A stretch of 64,000 bases of DNA from Bernardetia sp963719525 (lineage in GTDB: Bacteria; Bacteroidota; Bacteroidia; Cytophagales; Bernardetiaceae). A program made the translations under genes and the position numbers. Below, in pieces: positions 54,897 to 62,842 of the stretch (the stretch's first letter is position 1; each line of letters begins with the position of its first letter). Location of the stretch: NCBI GenBank assembly GCA_963719525.1, contig CAVRCG010000004.1, positions 3,348,001 to 3,412,000 on the forward strand, read 5' to 3'. The notes beneath the pieces were generated by a model, which saw only the letters and a program-made list of their open reading frames with translations, searched no databases and was not told the DNA's origin.

Positions 54897-55739
54897 TTAT
54901 AATTCCTTAAATATTTCAAAAATAGATGAATTCATTGCACAAAAAGGTGGATTTTCTAAGTTTTCCTTATTGTACTTCAAATCTGTATTTGTATCTGCAT
55001 TCAAAATTTTTCCTCCTGCTGCTTTCAAAATTGCTTCTCCTGCTGCTGTGTCCCATTCCATTGTTGTTCCATTTCTATAATACAAATCAGCAATTCCTTC
55101 AGCAACCAAACAAAACTTGACCGAACTACCCTTTTTACGGATTTCTCTTACATTAAATTTATCCAAATAATTGTTATCTTTTGCATTAGAATGCGAACGA
55201 CTTTTGAAAGCAATTATTCCATCTTCGTTTTTTTTCTGACTTACTTTTATGGCTACTTTTTTTGTTTCTTCTAGTTTCTTTTCTAAGTTTATTTCCTTCA
55301 AATTTAATTCTTGTTTGTAAGCTCCTTTTTCAAGATTACCTACATACAAAACTCCTGAAACAGGAACGTAAATAATTCCTATTATAGGAACATTATTTTC
55401 CATTAAAGCAATATTTACCGTAAAATTTCCATTTCGTTTTACAAATTCTCTCGTTCCGTCAAGTGGATCAACGAGCCAAAATTTCTTCCAGTTTTTACGC
55501 TCTTCATACGGTGTAATCTTTCCTTCTTCTGACAAAACAGGCAAGCCCAATGGTTTCAAATGCTTTTCTATAATTTTGTTGGCTTCTTTGTCGGCAAGTG
55601 TGAGGGGAGAATTATCAGATTTATAGCTTACAATATTGTCTTTTGTATATTCTGTGTTATGTTCATTATCAAATTTGTCGTAAATTTCTTTGATTTTTTC
55701 GCCTGCTTTTACGGCTGCTTGAATGGCAATTTCTATCAT
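54897..55739 (-). CDS. cysQ: 3'(2'),5'-bisphosphate nucleotidase
   Basis: CysQ removes the 3' phosphate from PAP left by sulfate assimilation. The 280-residue protein belongs to the IMPase fold: metal-binding Glu in SEEG near residue 72, WLVDPLDGTREFVKRNGNF near 90-108, and WDTAAGEAILKAAGG near 230-245. The insertion KKLEETKKVAIKVSQKKN near 165 is Lys-rich. The start codon at 55737-55739 directly follows (on the sense strand) a large GGAATTA-type heptamer array, so the 5' untranslated region must include it. Confidence 0.93.
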   Translation of the reverse strand: MIEIAIQAAVKAGEKIKEIYDKFDNEHNTEYTKDNIVSYKSDNSPLTLADKEANKIIEKHLKPLGLPVLSEEGKITPYEERKNWKKFWLVDPLDGTREFVKRNGNFTVNIALMENNVPIIGIIYVPVSGVLYVGNLEKGAYKQELNLKEINLEKKLEETKKVAIKVSQKKNEDGIIAFKSRSHSNAKDNNYLDKFNVREIRKKGSSVKFCLVAEGIADLYYRNGTTMEWDTAAGEAILKAAGGKILNADTNTDLKYNKENLENPPFCAMNSSIFEIFKEL

Positions 55740-55744
55740 TTTTT

Positions 55745-55945
55745 TAGGAATTAGGGATTAGGAATTAAGGATTAGGAATTAGGAATTAGGAATTAGGAAT
55801 TAGGAATTAGGAATTAGGAATTAGGAATTAGGAATTAAGGATTAGGAATTAGGAATTAAGGATTAGGAATTAAGGATTAGGAATTAAGGATTAGGAATTA
55901 GGAATTAGGAATTAGGAATTAAGGATTAGGAATTAGGAATTAGGG
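55745..55945. repeat. heptanucleotide tandem array next to cysQ
   Basis: About 200 bp built from GGAATTA (7 nt) units with occasional 8-nt GGAATTAA or shorter GGATTA variants, roughly 28 units. On the cysQ sense strand it reads CCTAATTCCTAATTCC and ends 5 bp before the ATG. Such slipped-strand arrays can change length. The same type of tract, shorter, stands before the genes at 110-619 and 36104-39742. Confidence 0.9.
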
Positions 55946-55982
55946 GAAATTATGTTCTGAATTTATTTAAACTTTTTGAAAT

Positions 55983-56018
55983 AAAAAAAGCAACCTTTTT
56001 ACAAAGTTGCTTCTTTTT
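55983..56018 (-). terminator. terminator of the RsbW-like gene
   Basis: AAGCAAC and GTTGCTT form the stem around TTTTTACAAA, with T runs on both sides. On the minus strand it lies just after the stop at 56038. Confidence 0.75.
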
Positions 56019-56037
56019 ATAGTATTATTTGTTTGCT

Positions 56038-56454
56038 TTATGGAGCTAAACGCTTTGAAACTCTACAAATATTTGCCGAACCATTTCGCTCATATTGTAT
56101 TTCGTCCATTATCTTTTTGACTAAAATAAGTCCAATTCCTCCTCCTCTTTTTTCTGCGATAATTTCTTTCATATCAGGTTCTTTATAAGAAAGCAAATCA
56201 AAACTCGGCGCACTTTCATCTTTTATTTCAAATACAAATTGATTATCTTTTCTACTCACACTTACTTCTATATCTTCTTTTGGATTACAATCATGAGAAT
56301 GAATTATAAGGTTGGCACAGAGTTCATCTACTGCCAAAACCATCAGATTAATATCTACTGGCGAAATTGAGTGCTGTTTGAGTGCACCTTCTATGAATTT
56401 GCGAACCCTACAAAGGTTGTTTTTCAAACAAGAAATTCGGATGCTATGAATCAT
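56038..56454 (-). CDS. anti-sigma factor kinase-like ATPase (RsbW/SpoIIAB type)
   Basis: Such proteins bind a sigma factor and phosphorylate a STAS antagonist. The 138-residue protein has the GHKL fold: VLAVDELCANLIIHSH (N-box with E-x-x-x-N, about residues 39-54) and KRGGGIGLILVKKIMDEIQY (G-box, about 105-123). Short and without the classical DxGxG spacing, it fits an RsbW-like or a Bacteroidota PP2C-linked regulator. It stands 69 bp after the STAS gene, in the same direction, so both form a partner-switching pair. The cognate sigma factor is not in the window. Confidence 0.85.
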   Translation of the reverse strand: MIHSIRISCLKNNLCRVRKFIEGALKQHSISPVDINLMVLAVDELCANLIIHSHDCNPKEDIEVSVSRKDNQFVFEIKDESAPSFDLLSYKEPDMKEIIAEKRGGGIGLILVKKIMDEIQYERNGSANICRVSKRLAP

Positions 56455-56523
56455 TTATTATTTGTTTGGCTAAATAAGCAAAAACTTCATTATAATTATC
56501 TAATCAATTGCATGTATTTGCAT

Positions 56524-56859
56524 TTACTTAGCTCTAGTTTTTGCTTCTTCTTTTGTTTTAGTAATCGGAATAATCTCATCAAGACCTAATATTCTAAAAA
56601 CTTTTAATACTTTATCGTTCATTCCATACAAAACCAGACTAATATTTTTGGCTTCACATTCTTGCAAATGAGAAGTAAAAACACCAATTCCTGGCGACGA
56701 AATATAATCTAATTTATCACAATCCACCAAAATCGGATTGCGATTATCTCCGATTGCTTTGGCAAGTACCTTATCAAGTTTGATAGAAGAAGAGGCATCT
56801 AAATCTCCATCAACGCTAATAATATAGTTTTTTCCCTCTTCAGTAAATTTGACTTCCAT
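56524..56859 (-). CDS. STAS domain anti-sigma factor antagonist
   Basis: The 111-residue STAS protein is the phosphorylatable partner of an RsbW-like kinase: unphosphorylated it would free the sigma factor. The family layout is visible: NYIISVDGDLDASSSIKLDKVL (about residues 10-30), NPILVDCDKLDYISSPGIGVF (about 42-62, with the Ser of the S-S-P motif as the phosphorylation site) and LGLDEIIPITKTKEEAKTRA at the end. It precedes the RsbW-like gene. A gap of 388 bp lies upstream (to 57247). Confidence 0.92.
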   Translation of the reverse strand: MEVKFTEEGKNYIISVDGDLDASSSIKLDKVLAKAIGDNRNPILVDCDKLDYISSPGIGVFTSHLQECEAKNISLVLYGMNDKVLKVFRILGLDEIIPITKTKEEAKTRAK

Positions 56860-57247
56860 TATATCTTACGAAAAATAATTGCAATAGGTTTGCTACAAAT
56901 AATAAATAATAATAAATAGCAGTAAATAAAGTACAGTTAAAACAAATACTGACTGATTTGTTTTAAATTAAACCAACTAATCGGTTTTTGCTGTCATTTC
57001 TACTATTTATTTGAATTGACAAATTTACTATTCTTAACGAGAGTTTTCAAGTTTTTTTTGAAAAAAATTTATCCTGTTCTCAAAACCTATTTTTAGTACT
57101 ATAAAACTTTGTTGTAATCAATTGTTTTTTTTATTTATTTCAAAAGTCAATTACTGCAATAATTTATAGTTTTCACAAATCGGAGTTCCAAAACAACTCG
57201 TACATAATCCAGAAGAAAATTAAAATATAAAATTATAGAGTACAAAT
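56860..57247. other. intergenic between divergent STAS and zinc-ribbon genes
   Basis: AT-rich divergent promoter region with repeated AATAAATAATAATAAATAG just upstream of the STAS gene. No hairpin or open frame is supported. Confidence 0.35.
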
Positions 57248-58075
57248 ATGAGCTATCATTCGCATCAATTAAATTCGGCTTCTCATTCTCATATTATTGG
57301 CAGAACTGACCCAATCACAGGCGACACAATAGAAGAAAATGATAAAGTTGTTTTTTGTCTGTCTTGCCAGTCTTGTTTTTTGGAGGAGAGTTGGAATTAC
57401 ATAAACAACAGCCATTGCAAACAAACCGACACTTTGTTTTTTGCTCCTTATATTCCTACTCAACTTGTAGCAAAGCGAAAAAAAGCAGATAATTCAGAAC
57501 CTTTATTAAGCAAAAATTCAATAAGTATTCTTTTGATTTTGTTCTTTTATGGAATGTATGGTAGTTCAATTTATTTTTTATTAGAAGATTTCCTTCTCTT
57601 CAAAGACCGAATTTTATCTTCTATGCTTATTGGTATTTTTCCTGCTTTTCTTTCAGTAATGGGTATTACAAGTAATAAATTCAAGCAATTTATAGGAATA
57701 AAGAAACCGAAGGAAACGGATATTTACATTATTGAAGAGGGTTTGCAAATAAATGACACACTATTTGTTTGGTCAAATATTGAGAAAATAGAATACCAGC
57801 GCACCGTAAAAGAAGGAAATAGTTTTACTTCTGCAAAGATTAAAATTTGTCTTAAAAATGGAAATACTGTTCAAGAAAAATTTGATACCAAAAGTCCAGA
57901 ACATCAAAAATCGTTTCTTTTAGCTTTAGCGTGGGCTTCCGAACATACAAAAGTGGAATTTTACACAGAAAATCAACAAGAATATGCCCTTTTGATTAGT
58001 GTAGAGAAAAATTACGAAAATATGAAATTACTGGTTGATGGTAATTCGCATTCAAACCTACCTTCTAAAATCTAA
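57248..58075 (+). CDS. membrane protein with RING/treble-clef-like zinc site
   Basis: The N-terminal 65 residues look like a zinc site: DPITGDTIEENDKVVFCLSCQSCFLEESW, with Cys residues in CLSCQSC and a later HCKQ that could be ligands. Two membrane helices follow (about 98-120 and 125-145, SILLILFFYGMYGSSIYFLL then SMLIGIFPAFLSVMGI). The C-terminal cytosolic part (about 155-275) has WSNIEKIEYQR and a WASEHTK segment of PH-like beta/alpha type. No function is known. A signal peptide is absent. It is a single gene before a tandem duplication. Confidence 0.65.
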   Translation: MSYHSHQLNSASHSHIIGRTDPITGDTIEENDKVVFCLSCQSCFLEESWNYINNSHCKQTDTLFFAPYIPTQLVAKRKKADNSEPLLSKNSISILLILFFYGMYGSSIYFLLEDFLLFKDRILSSMLIGIFPAFLSVMGITSNKFKQFIGIKKPKETDIYIIEEGLQINDTLFVWSNIEKIEYQRTVKEGNSFTSAKIKICLKNGNTVQEKFDTKSPEHQKSFLLALAWASEHTKVEFYTENQQEYALLISVEKNYENMKLLVDGNSHSNLPSKI

Positions 58076-58076
58076 C

Positions 58077-58202
58077 TTCTAAATTTATTCACTTGTGAAA
58101 CTGTTTATTTTCTTAGTGCCTTAGTGGTAATTAGAAATTCTAAATTTATTCACTTGTGAAACTGTTTATTTTCTTAGTGCCTTAGTGGTAATTAGAAATT
58201 CT
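58077..58202. repeat. 61-bp direct tandem duplication
   Basis: Two identical copies of 61 bp, with TTCTAAATTTATTCACTTGT, then GTTTATTTTCTTAGTGCC and TTAGTGGTAATTAGAAA. The start of a third unit is hinted at by CTAAAATCTAACTTCTAAAT after it. The unit does not encode a protein. The period was read from the sequence lines (58081 to 58142). Confidence 0.9.
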
Positions 58203-58242
58203 CATTTTATTCTAAAATCTAACTTCTAAATTTATTTTTTTA

Positions 58243-58274
58243 TTTGGAATTAATCTAAATAAATTTTATTTTTG
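58243..58274 (+). promoter_or_regulatory. Bacteroidota promoter for the small Cys/Lys-rich gene
   Basis: TTTG (58243-58246), 20 bp, TATTTTTG (58267-58274) match TTTG-N19/20-TAnnTTTG. Transcription would start near 58282, 35 bp before the ATG at 58317. Confidence 0.75.
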
Positions 58275-58316
58275 TAGAACACTATAATTCTCTTTACAAA
58301 ATCTACAAAAACGGCT

Positions 58317-58496
58317 ATGCAAACTACATTTCCTGCTTTTCCTTCGATTATTGGTTCTGGAACAAATTCTTTTTTTAATCATCTAAATCTTGAAGAAGAA
58401 TCATTTTGTCAGTCGTTTAGTTGTTGTAAGAAAGATAAATGTTGTAAAAAATATAAGAAAAAAGGAAATCATTGTAAAAAATGTCCGAAAATATAG
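58317..58496 (+). CDS. 59-aa Cys/Lys-rich protein
   Basis: ATG to TAG encodes 59 residues. The first 30 are neutral to hydrophobic; the last 30 contain seven Cys (C31, C36, C37, C42, C43, C53, C56) with Lys-rich spacers, as in SCCKKDKCCKKYKKKGNHCK. Such spacing suggests metal or DNA binding. I remember similar CKKYKKKGKHCKKC tails in short Bacteroidota proteins but cannot name the family. A consensus promoter 35 bp upstream of the expected transcript start supports expression. Confidence 0.7.
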   Translation: MQTTFPAFPSIIGSGTNSFFNHLNLEEESFCQSFSCCKKDKCCKKYKKKGNHCKKCPKI

Positions 58497-58803
58497 AATT
58501 AGGGATTCATTACTTTTTATGATAATTGTTTACAAATTATTGGTATTTTACGAATAGAAAGTTTAAATTTGCATATTCAGTAAAAAGTATTTAATTTAGT
58601 AGTAAAATAGAATTGTGTTCATAATTGAATTTGTGGAAACGATTTGCAAAACTATTTTTTTATCTTTAGAGTTATAGTAAGGATAAAGTGAAAGTATTTG
58701 ATTGTATTTGTTTCTTTGATAGCATTTCAATTGATAATTTATCATTATTTTTAAACAAACTCATTTTTTATATTCAAATTATTCATTAAATAAGGAGGTT
58801 ACT
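58497..58803. other. infC leader and upstream region
   Basis: AT-rich 300 bp. The segment 58792-58798, AAGGAGG, is the clearest Shine-Dalgarno site in the window. No hairpin terminator for the Cys/Lys-rich gene was found. Confidence 0.5.
58792..58798 (+). promoter_or_regulatory. Shine-Dalgarno site of infC
   Basis: AAGGAGG stands 5 nt before ATC 58804. Strong SD sites are rare in Bacteroidota, and here one decides the non-standard start. Confidence 0.85.
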
Positions 58804-59820
58804 ATCGCAAAAACATATAGAAGAGGTGGCAGACGACCTATTAGACGAGAGGAAGATCCTCATCGTATAAATCGTCGTATCAGAGCAAAAGAAATTCGTA
58901 TCGTCGGAGATGATGTTGAAAATGGGATTTATTCTACTGCCGACGCTTTAGAAATAGCTCAAAAATTGGGACTTGATTTGGTAGAAATTGCTCCCAACGG
59001 TACACCACCAGTTTGTAAAATTATCGATTATTCGAAATTCAAATACGAACAGAAAAAGAAACAAAAAGAACTGAAAGCCAATGCTCACAAAGTAGTGGTA
59101 AAAGAAATTCGTTTTGGTCCTAATACCAACGAACACGATTTAGACTTCAAAACAAAACACGCTCAAAAGTTTCTTGAAGAAGGAAATAAAGTAAAAGCGT
59201 ATGTTCAGTTTGCAGGACGAACAATTGTTTTTAAAGATAGAGGAAGAGAAATTTTAGACCGTTTTGCAGAAGCCGTTGAAGAACAAGGAAAGCCAGAAGG
59301 TTACCCAAAAATGGAGGGAAAACGTATGATTATTATGTTTACTCCTAAAAACATTCCTACTAAAAAGAAATCAGCAGTCTTAAAAGAAGAGGCTTCTAAG
59401 GACGACAAACCAAAGTCTAGCAAATCTTCGAAAGAAGCTAAAGAGAAATCTGGAAACGATTCGGAAACAAAATCTGAAAAAGAAACAAAAAAAGGTGCTG
59501 ATAAAGGTGCTGATAAAGTTTCTACCAAAGCAGATACAAAAACTTCTGACAAGACTTCTGATAAAAACGCTGAGAAAACTTCTGGTAAAACAGATGTAAA
59601 AATTTCTGACAAAACTTCTAGTAAAGTAGATACAAAAGCAGAAGAAAAGCCAAAAACAGCAAAGACCTCAAAAGAAGGTAAAGAAACTAAAGTTGGAAAA
59701 ACTGACAAAGCTGACAAAGCTGATAAAACTGAACGAACTCCTGTGAAAAAAGCCCCTGCTGCCAAAACTTCAACTAAAAAGCCTGCTCCTAAAAAAGCAA
59801 AAAGCGAAGAAGAAGAATAA
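58804..59820 (+). CDS. infC: translation initiation factor IF-3 with ATC start and long basic tail
   Basis: IF-3 binds the 30S subunit, checks start-codon pairing and keeps 30S and 50S apart. The family core starts IAKTYRRGGRRPIRREEDPH and runs to about residue 185 (MIIMFTPKN); the RGRE-type IVFKDRGREILDRF and QFAGRTIVFKD are present. The first codon of this frame after the SD site is ATC, so infC starts with a non-AUG codon, as E. coli infC does (AUU), which lets IF-3 repress its own translation. The last 150 residues are Lys/Ser/Thr/Asp repeats (KTSDKTSDKNAEKTSGKTD) and end in EEEE. infC-rpmI-rplT is the usual order. A start at TTG 58966 would remove the N-domain and is rejected. Confidence 0.93.
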   Translation: MAKTYRRGGRRPIRREEDPHRINRRIRAKEIRIVGDDVENGIYSTADALEIAQKLGLDLVEIAPNGTPPVCKIIDYSKFKYEQKKKQKELKANAHKVVVKEIRFGPNTNEHDLDFKTKHAQKFLEEGNKVKAYVQFAGRTIVFKDRGREILDRFAEAVEEQGKPEGYPKMEGKRMIIMFTPKNIPTKKKSAVLKEEASKDDKPKSSKSSKEAKEKSGNDSETKSEKETKKGADKGADKVSTKADTKTSDKTSDKNAEKTSGKTDVKISDKTSSKVDTKAEEKPKTAKTSKEGKETKVGKTDKADKADKTERTPVKKAPAAKTSTKKPAPKKAKSEEEE

Positions 59821-59863
59821 ACAGGAATTGACAGAATAAACAAAACAGACATTTTATGATAAG

Positions 59864-59899
59864 AAAAAGTAGTTAAATTAGTTTTTAGCTGCTTTTTTT
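59864..59899 (+). terminator. terminator after infC
   Basis: AAAAAGTAGTTAAA pairs (with G-U pairs) with TTTAGCTGCTTTTT and a T run. It separates infC from rpmI, which has its own promoter. Confidence 0.7.
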
Positions 59900-59941
59900 G
59901 TGACCTATAAAGAAAATGCACACAAAATATATAGAGAATAA

Positions 59942-59973
59942 TTTAGAAAACAGTTTTAAAAGTGCTACCTTTG
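59942..59973 (+). promoter_or_regulatory. promoter of rpmI-rplT
   Basis: TACCTTTG (59966-59973) is a perfect -7 box; TTTA (59942-59945) 20 bp upstream is a 3-of-4 match to the -33 box. Transcription would start near 59981, 130 nt before rpmI. Confidence 0.6.
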
Positions 59974-60112
59974 TAGGCTCAAATGGAGTATGTTATGTAA
60001 AACTCAATTAGACTTATATGATTGTCAAGGATTATTTTATCTTTTTGATTTTATGCTAAAAACAAAATTTGATTTTAAATTGCTTTTTTTAATTCAATAA
60101 AACAGCGCAATT

Positions 60113-60310
60113 ATGCCTAAGATGAAAACCAACTCAGGCGCAAAAAAACGTTTCAAACTTACTGGTACTGGCAAAATAAAGCGTAAACACGCATTTATGA
60201 ACCACATTCTTACCAAAAAGTCGCACAAACGTAAAAAGCGTCTTGCTCAATTTGCTATCGTTCATTCAACTGACGAAAAGCGTATCAAAAAATTGCTTAT
60301 CAACATGTAA
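60113..60310 (+). CDS. rpmI: 50S ribosomal protein L35
   Basis: L35 is a small basic protein of the large subunit. The 65 residues match the family: MPKMKTNSGAKKRFKLTGTG at the start, then GKIKRKHAFMNHILTKKSHK and RKKRLAQFAIV. Length is typical (about 65). It stands between infC and rplT, the conserved order, with a separate promoter 130 bp upstream. Confidence 0.97.
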   Translation: MPKMKTNSGAKKRFKLTGTGKIKRKHAFMNHILTKKSHKRKKRLAQFAIVHSTDEKRIKKLLINM

Positions 60311-60512
60311 GTAATACATGTAAGCAAACGTTTTTCTTACTGTTTCTGTGATTAGACCTAACTAACCAGAAAACAGAAAAACATCGCATACAAAGTCTGT
60401 ATGCAAACTTTTTAATTTTAGGTTTCTTTTACCAGAGAATAGGCTCTTATTTATAGATGCAAGAACGAAAGATTTTTTCTTTTGTCGCCTCCTCTCAAAA
60501 ATTGTTATAATT

Positions 60513-60858
60513 ATGCCTCGTTCGGTAAATCATGTAGCTTCCCGTGCTTCGTCGTAAGCGAGTAATGCAACACGCCAAAGGATTCTTTGGTCGTCGTAAA
60601 AATGTTTGGACAGTAGCCAAAAATGCTGTTGAAAAAAGTTTCGAATACGCTTATGTAGGTCGTAAACTCAAAAAACGTGAATTCCGTAGTCTTTGGATTC
60701 AACGTATCAATGCAGGCGCACGCCAGCATGGAATGTCTTATTCTCAATTTATGGGCAAAATCCATAAAGCAGGTCTTACGCTAAACCGTAAAGTTCTTGC
60801 TGATTTGGCTATGAATCATCCTGAAGCATTTAAGTCGGTTGTAGAAAAAGTAAAATAG
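60513..60858 (+). pseudogene. rplT: 50S ribosomal protein L20, one-base frameshift near start
   Basis: L20 organises the 23S rRNA early in assembly. The repaired protein has 114 residues: MPRSVNHVASRARRKRVMQH, then AKGFFGRRKNVWTVAKNAVEK, YVGRKLKKREFRSLWIQRIN and GMSYSQFMGKIHKAGL, so the family match is complete. The first 12 codons are in one frame; an extra T at 60548-60549 (GCTTCG, expected GCTCG) shifts the rest. Frameshifted L20 should not be viable, which makes this the best evidence that the single-base breaks of this window are sequencing errors. The frame is also open from 60544. Confidence 0.97.
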
Positions 60859-61267
60859 ATACTAATCAATTAGGAGTGATGAATCATAAATTACGATAAT
60901 TAGTAATTTATTTAATTCTTGTTCTTAATTGAAAATTATTTGTTTTATAAGACTACAATTTCTTATATAAGTTTTAAAGAAATCCTCTTTTTCTATGATT
61001 TAATTCTAGCGAAGGAGGGTTTTTTGCTTTTTATCTTAAAATTTTCTTTTAAACGAACAAAAAACGAGAAAACTATTTTTAGTTTTAAAGAGTTTTTTTA
61101 TCTTTCGTAATTGCTCCAATTTTTACACACAAATATTTTAAGCTATTTTTTAATCTCTTACTTCTAGTATGGAATTGTCGATTACTATTTCTAATTTCTA
61201 TTAGTTCGTAATTCATAATTCGTAATTAGCTTCGCTGCTTTTGCAGGTCGTAATTTCAATTAAATAA
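60859..61267. other. intergenic with a terminator-like stem and repeat remnant
   Basis: AAATCCTC ... GAAGGAGGGTTTTTT (about 60979-61026) may end the rplT transcript. A GCTTCGCTGCTTTTGCAGG remnant of the TTTATCAA element lies at 61229-61247, next to ATTCGTAATTCATAATTCG direct repeats. Confidence 0.5.
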
Positions 61268-62560
61268 GTGGAAATCGTTTTAACCATTTCAAGTTATTTT
61301 TCAGATTTTTTTTCAAACCTAGATTGGGCGCAAATCAAGGTTTTATTGGTGTATCTATCCATTCCTATTTCTAGTGGCATTATTGGGTGGGCTACAAACT
61401 GGATGGCTCTTTTGATGACTTTTTATCCCATTGAATATATAGGAATTAAGCCCTTTGGTTGGCAAGGAATTATTCCTTCGAAAGCTCAAAAAATGGCAAC
61501 CAAATCAGTAGAAATGCTGACCTCCAAACTCTTGCGTATCGAAGAGCGTTTTGAGCAGCTTGACCCTGTCATCGTTGCTCGTTATATGCAGCCCGAATTG
61601 GAAACATTGAGCGTAAAAGTTATCAATGAAGCAATGGAAGCACAAGCAGGCATAATTTGGAAAAACACTCCTATTCCTATCAAAAAACAGATTTATGAAC
61701 GAGCAAAACAAGAAATTCCGAATGCTGTAGTAGATATAATGGTAGAGGTAAACGGACAAATTGATAAAATGCTAGATCTCAAACGCATTGCCATTGCTAC
61801 TCTGATGGCTGATAAACGCCTTGTTAATGAAATATTTTTACGGTGTGGAGATAAAGAATTTAAGTTTATAGAAGTATCTGGTTTTTGGTTTGGAGGAATT
61901 TTTGGATTAGCTCAAATGGTTCTTTCTTACAATTTTCCTACTGGTTCGTGGTTTATTTTACCGGGGTGTGGCTTGATTGTAGGTTATTTGACAAATGTTT
62001 TGGCTCTAAAACTCATCTTCGAACCTTTAGAACCCATTAATATTTTAGGAATTTATAAGTTTCAAGGATTATTTTTGAAAAGGCAAAAAGAAGTAGCTAG
62101 AGAATACGCAAAAGTAATTGTAGAGAAAATCTTGCCTACCGAAGTAATGACAGAGTATTTGGTACGAGGTCCGGCAGCTAATAAACTGGCTTTAATAATT
62201 AATAAAGAAGTTAGTAATCTGGTTGATGATGTAGTGGAAGATATGGCTGGCGCATCTCGTCCTATTTTTACGCTTGTAGCAGGAAAGCGAATGGACATTG
62301 CAAAAAATATCATTATGTTTCATTTTATGCGTGAACTTCCAATCGTTGTCAAACAGACAGAAGAATATGCAGAGGTTGCTCTCAATATAGAAAATACACT
62401 TGCTGAGCGAATGGGTAATTTGTCGTTTAAAGAATTTGAAGAGTTTTTACGTCCTGTTTTTCAAGAAGACGAATGGATTTTGATTTTGGTGGGAGCAGTT
62501 TTGGGAATGTTTGCAGGAATATTGCAATTTGTAGTGATGTGGTATTTTGGTTTGGTCTAA
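61268..62560 (+). CDS. DUF445 family membrane protein
   Basis: The start is GTG at 61268. The 430-residue protein has one membrane helix near residues 20-45, a pair near 200-245 and one at the end. Two similar segments lie in it: ATNWMALLMTFYPIEYIGIK (about residue 40) and LTNVLALKLIFEPLEPINIL (about 240), each followed by a G-W/F-Q-G and a K-R/A-Q-K motif, so the family is an internal duplication. DUF445 proteins are envelope proteins with no established biochemical function. It is a single gene. Confidence 0.88.
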   Translation: MEIVLTISSYFSDFFSNLDWAQIKVLLVYLSIPISSGIIGWATNWMALLMTFYPIEYIGIKPFGWQGIIPSKAQKMATKSVEMLTSKLLRIEERFEQLDPVIVARYMQPELETLSVKVINEAMEAQAGIIWKNTPIPIKKQIYERAKQEIPNAVVDIMVEVNGQIDKMLDLKRIAIATLMADKRLVNEIFLRCGDKEFKFIEVSGFWFGGIFGLAQMVLSYNFPTGSWFILPGCGLIVGYLTNVLALKLIFEPLEPINILGIYKFQGLFLKRQKEVAREYAKVIVEKILPTEVMTEYLVRGPAANKLALIINKEVSNLVDDVVEDMAGASRPIFTLVAGKRMDIAKNIIMFHFMRELPIVVKQTEEYAEVALNIENTLAERMGNLSFKEFEEFLRPVFQEDEWILILVGAVLGMFAGILQFVVMWYFGLV

Positions 62561-62842
62561 AAATTGCAAATTAGTTTTAAAGATTACGTAAGTACTTTCT
62601 TATCATTACCCTATTTTCTGATTAATTTGAAGTGAATTAGGTGTTAATTTAAGATTAATGCAAAATAAATGAATTATTTTTGATTTTATTGCAACCTTTT
62701 GAAGCTTTTTAGGGTCATGATAGTAAGAGAGTTTTATATAATTATATTTAGGTTGTCTTTAAAAAGCCTTTTTTAATTATTAATCTATTACTATTTCTCT
62801 CAAGATTATTCCAAATTTATCAACTTCCAAAATAGCACACTC

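Noticed and set aside
55745..55945. CRISPR array
   Set aside because: Units are 7-8 bp without spacers; this is a simple tandem repeat.
58966..59820. IF-3 starting at TTG 58966
   Set aside because: It cuts off the conserved N-terminal domain; the frame runs up to ATC 58804 with a strong SD site.
59301..59921. 206-codon minus-strand frame opposite infC
   Set aside because: It is the antisense of the Lys-rich repeats of the IF-3 tail, which gives Ser/Phe/Leu-rich nonsense.
60544..60858. L20 starting at 60544
   Set aside because: The first 12 residues of L20 (MPRSVNHVASRA) are encoded just upstream in another frame, so this is the second part of a frameshifted gene.
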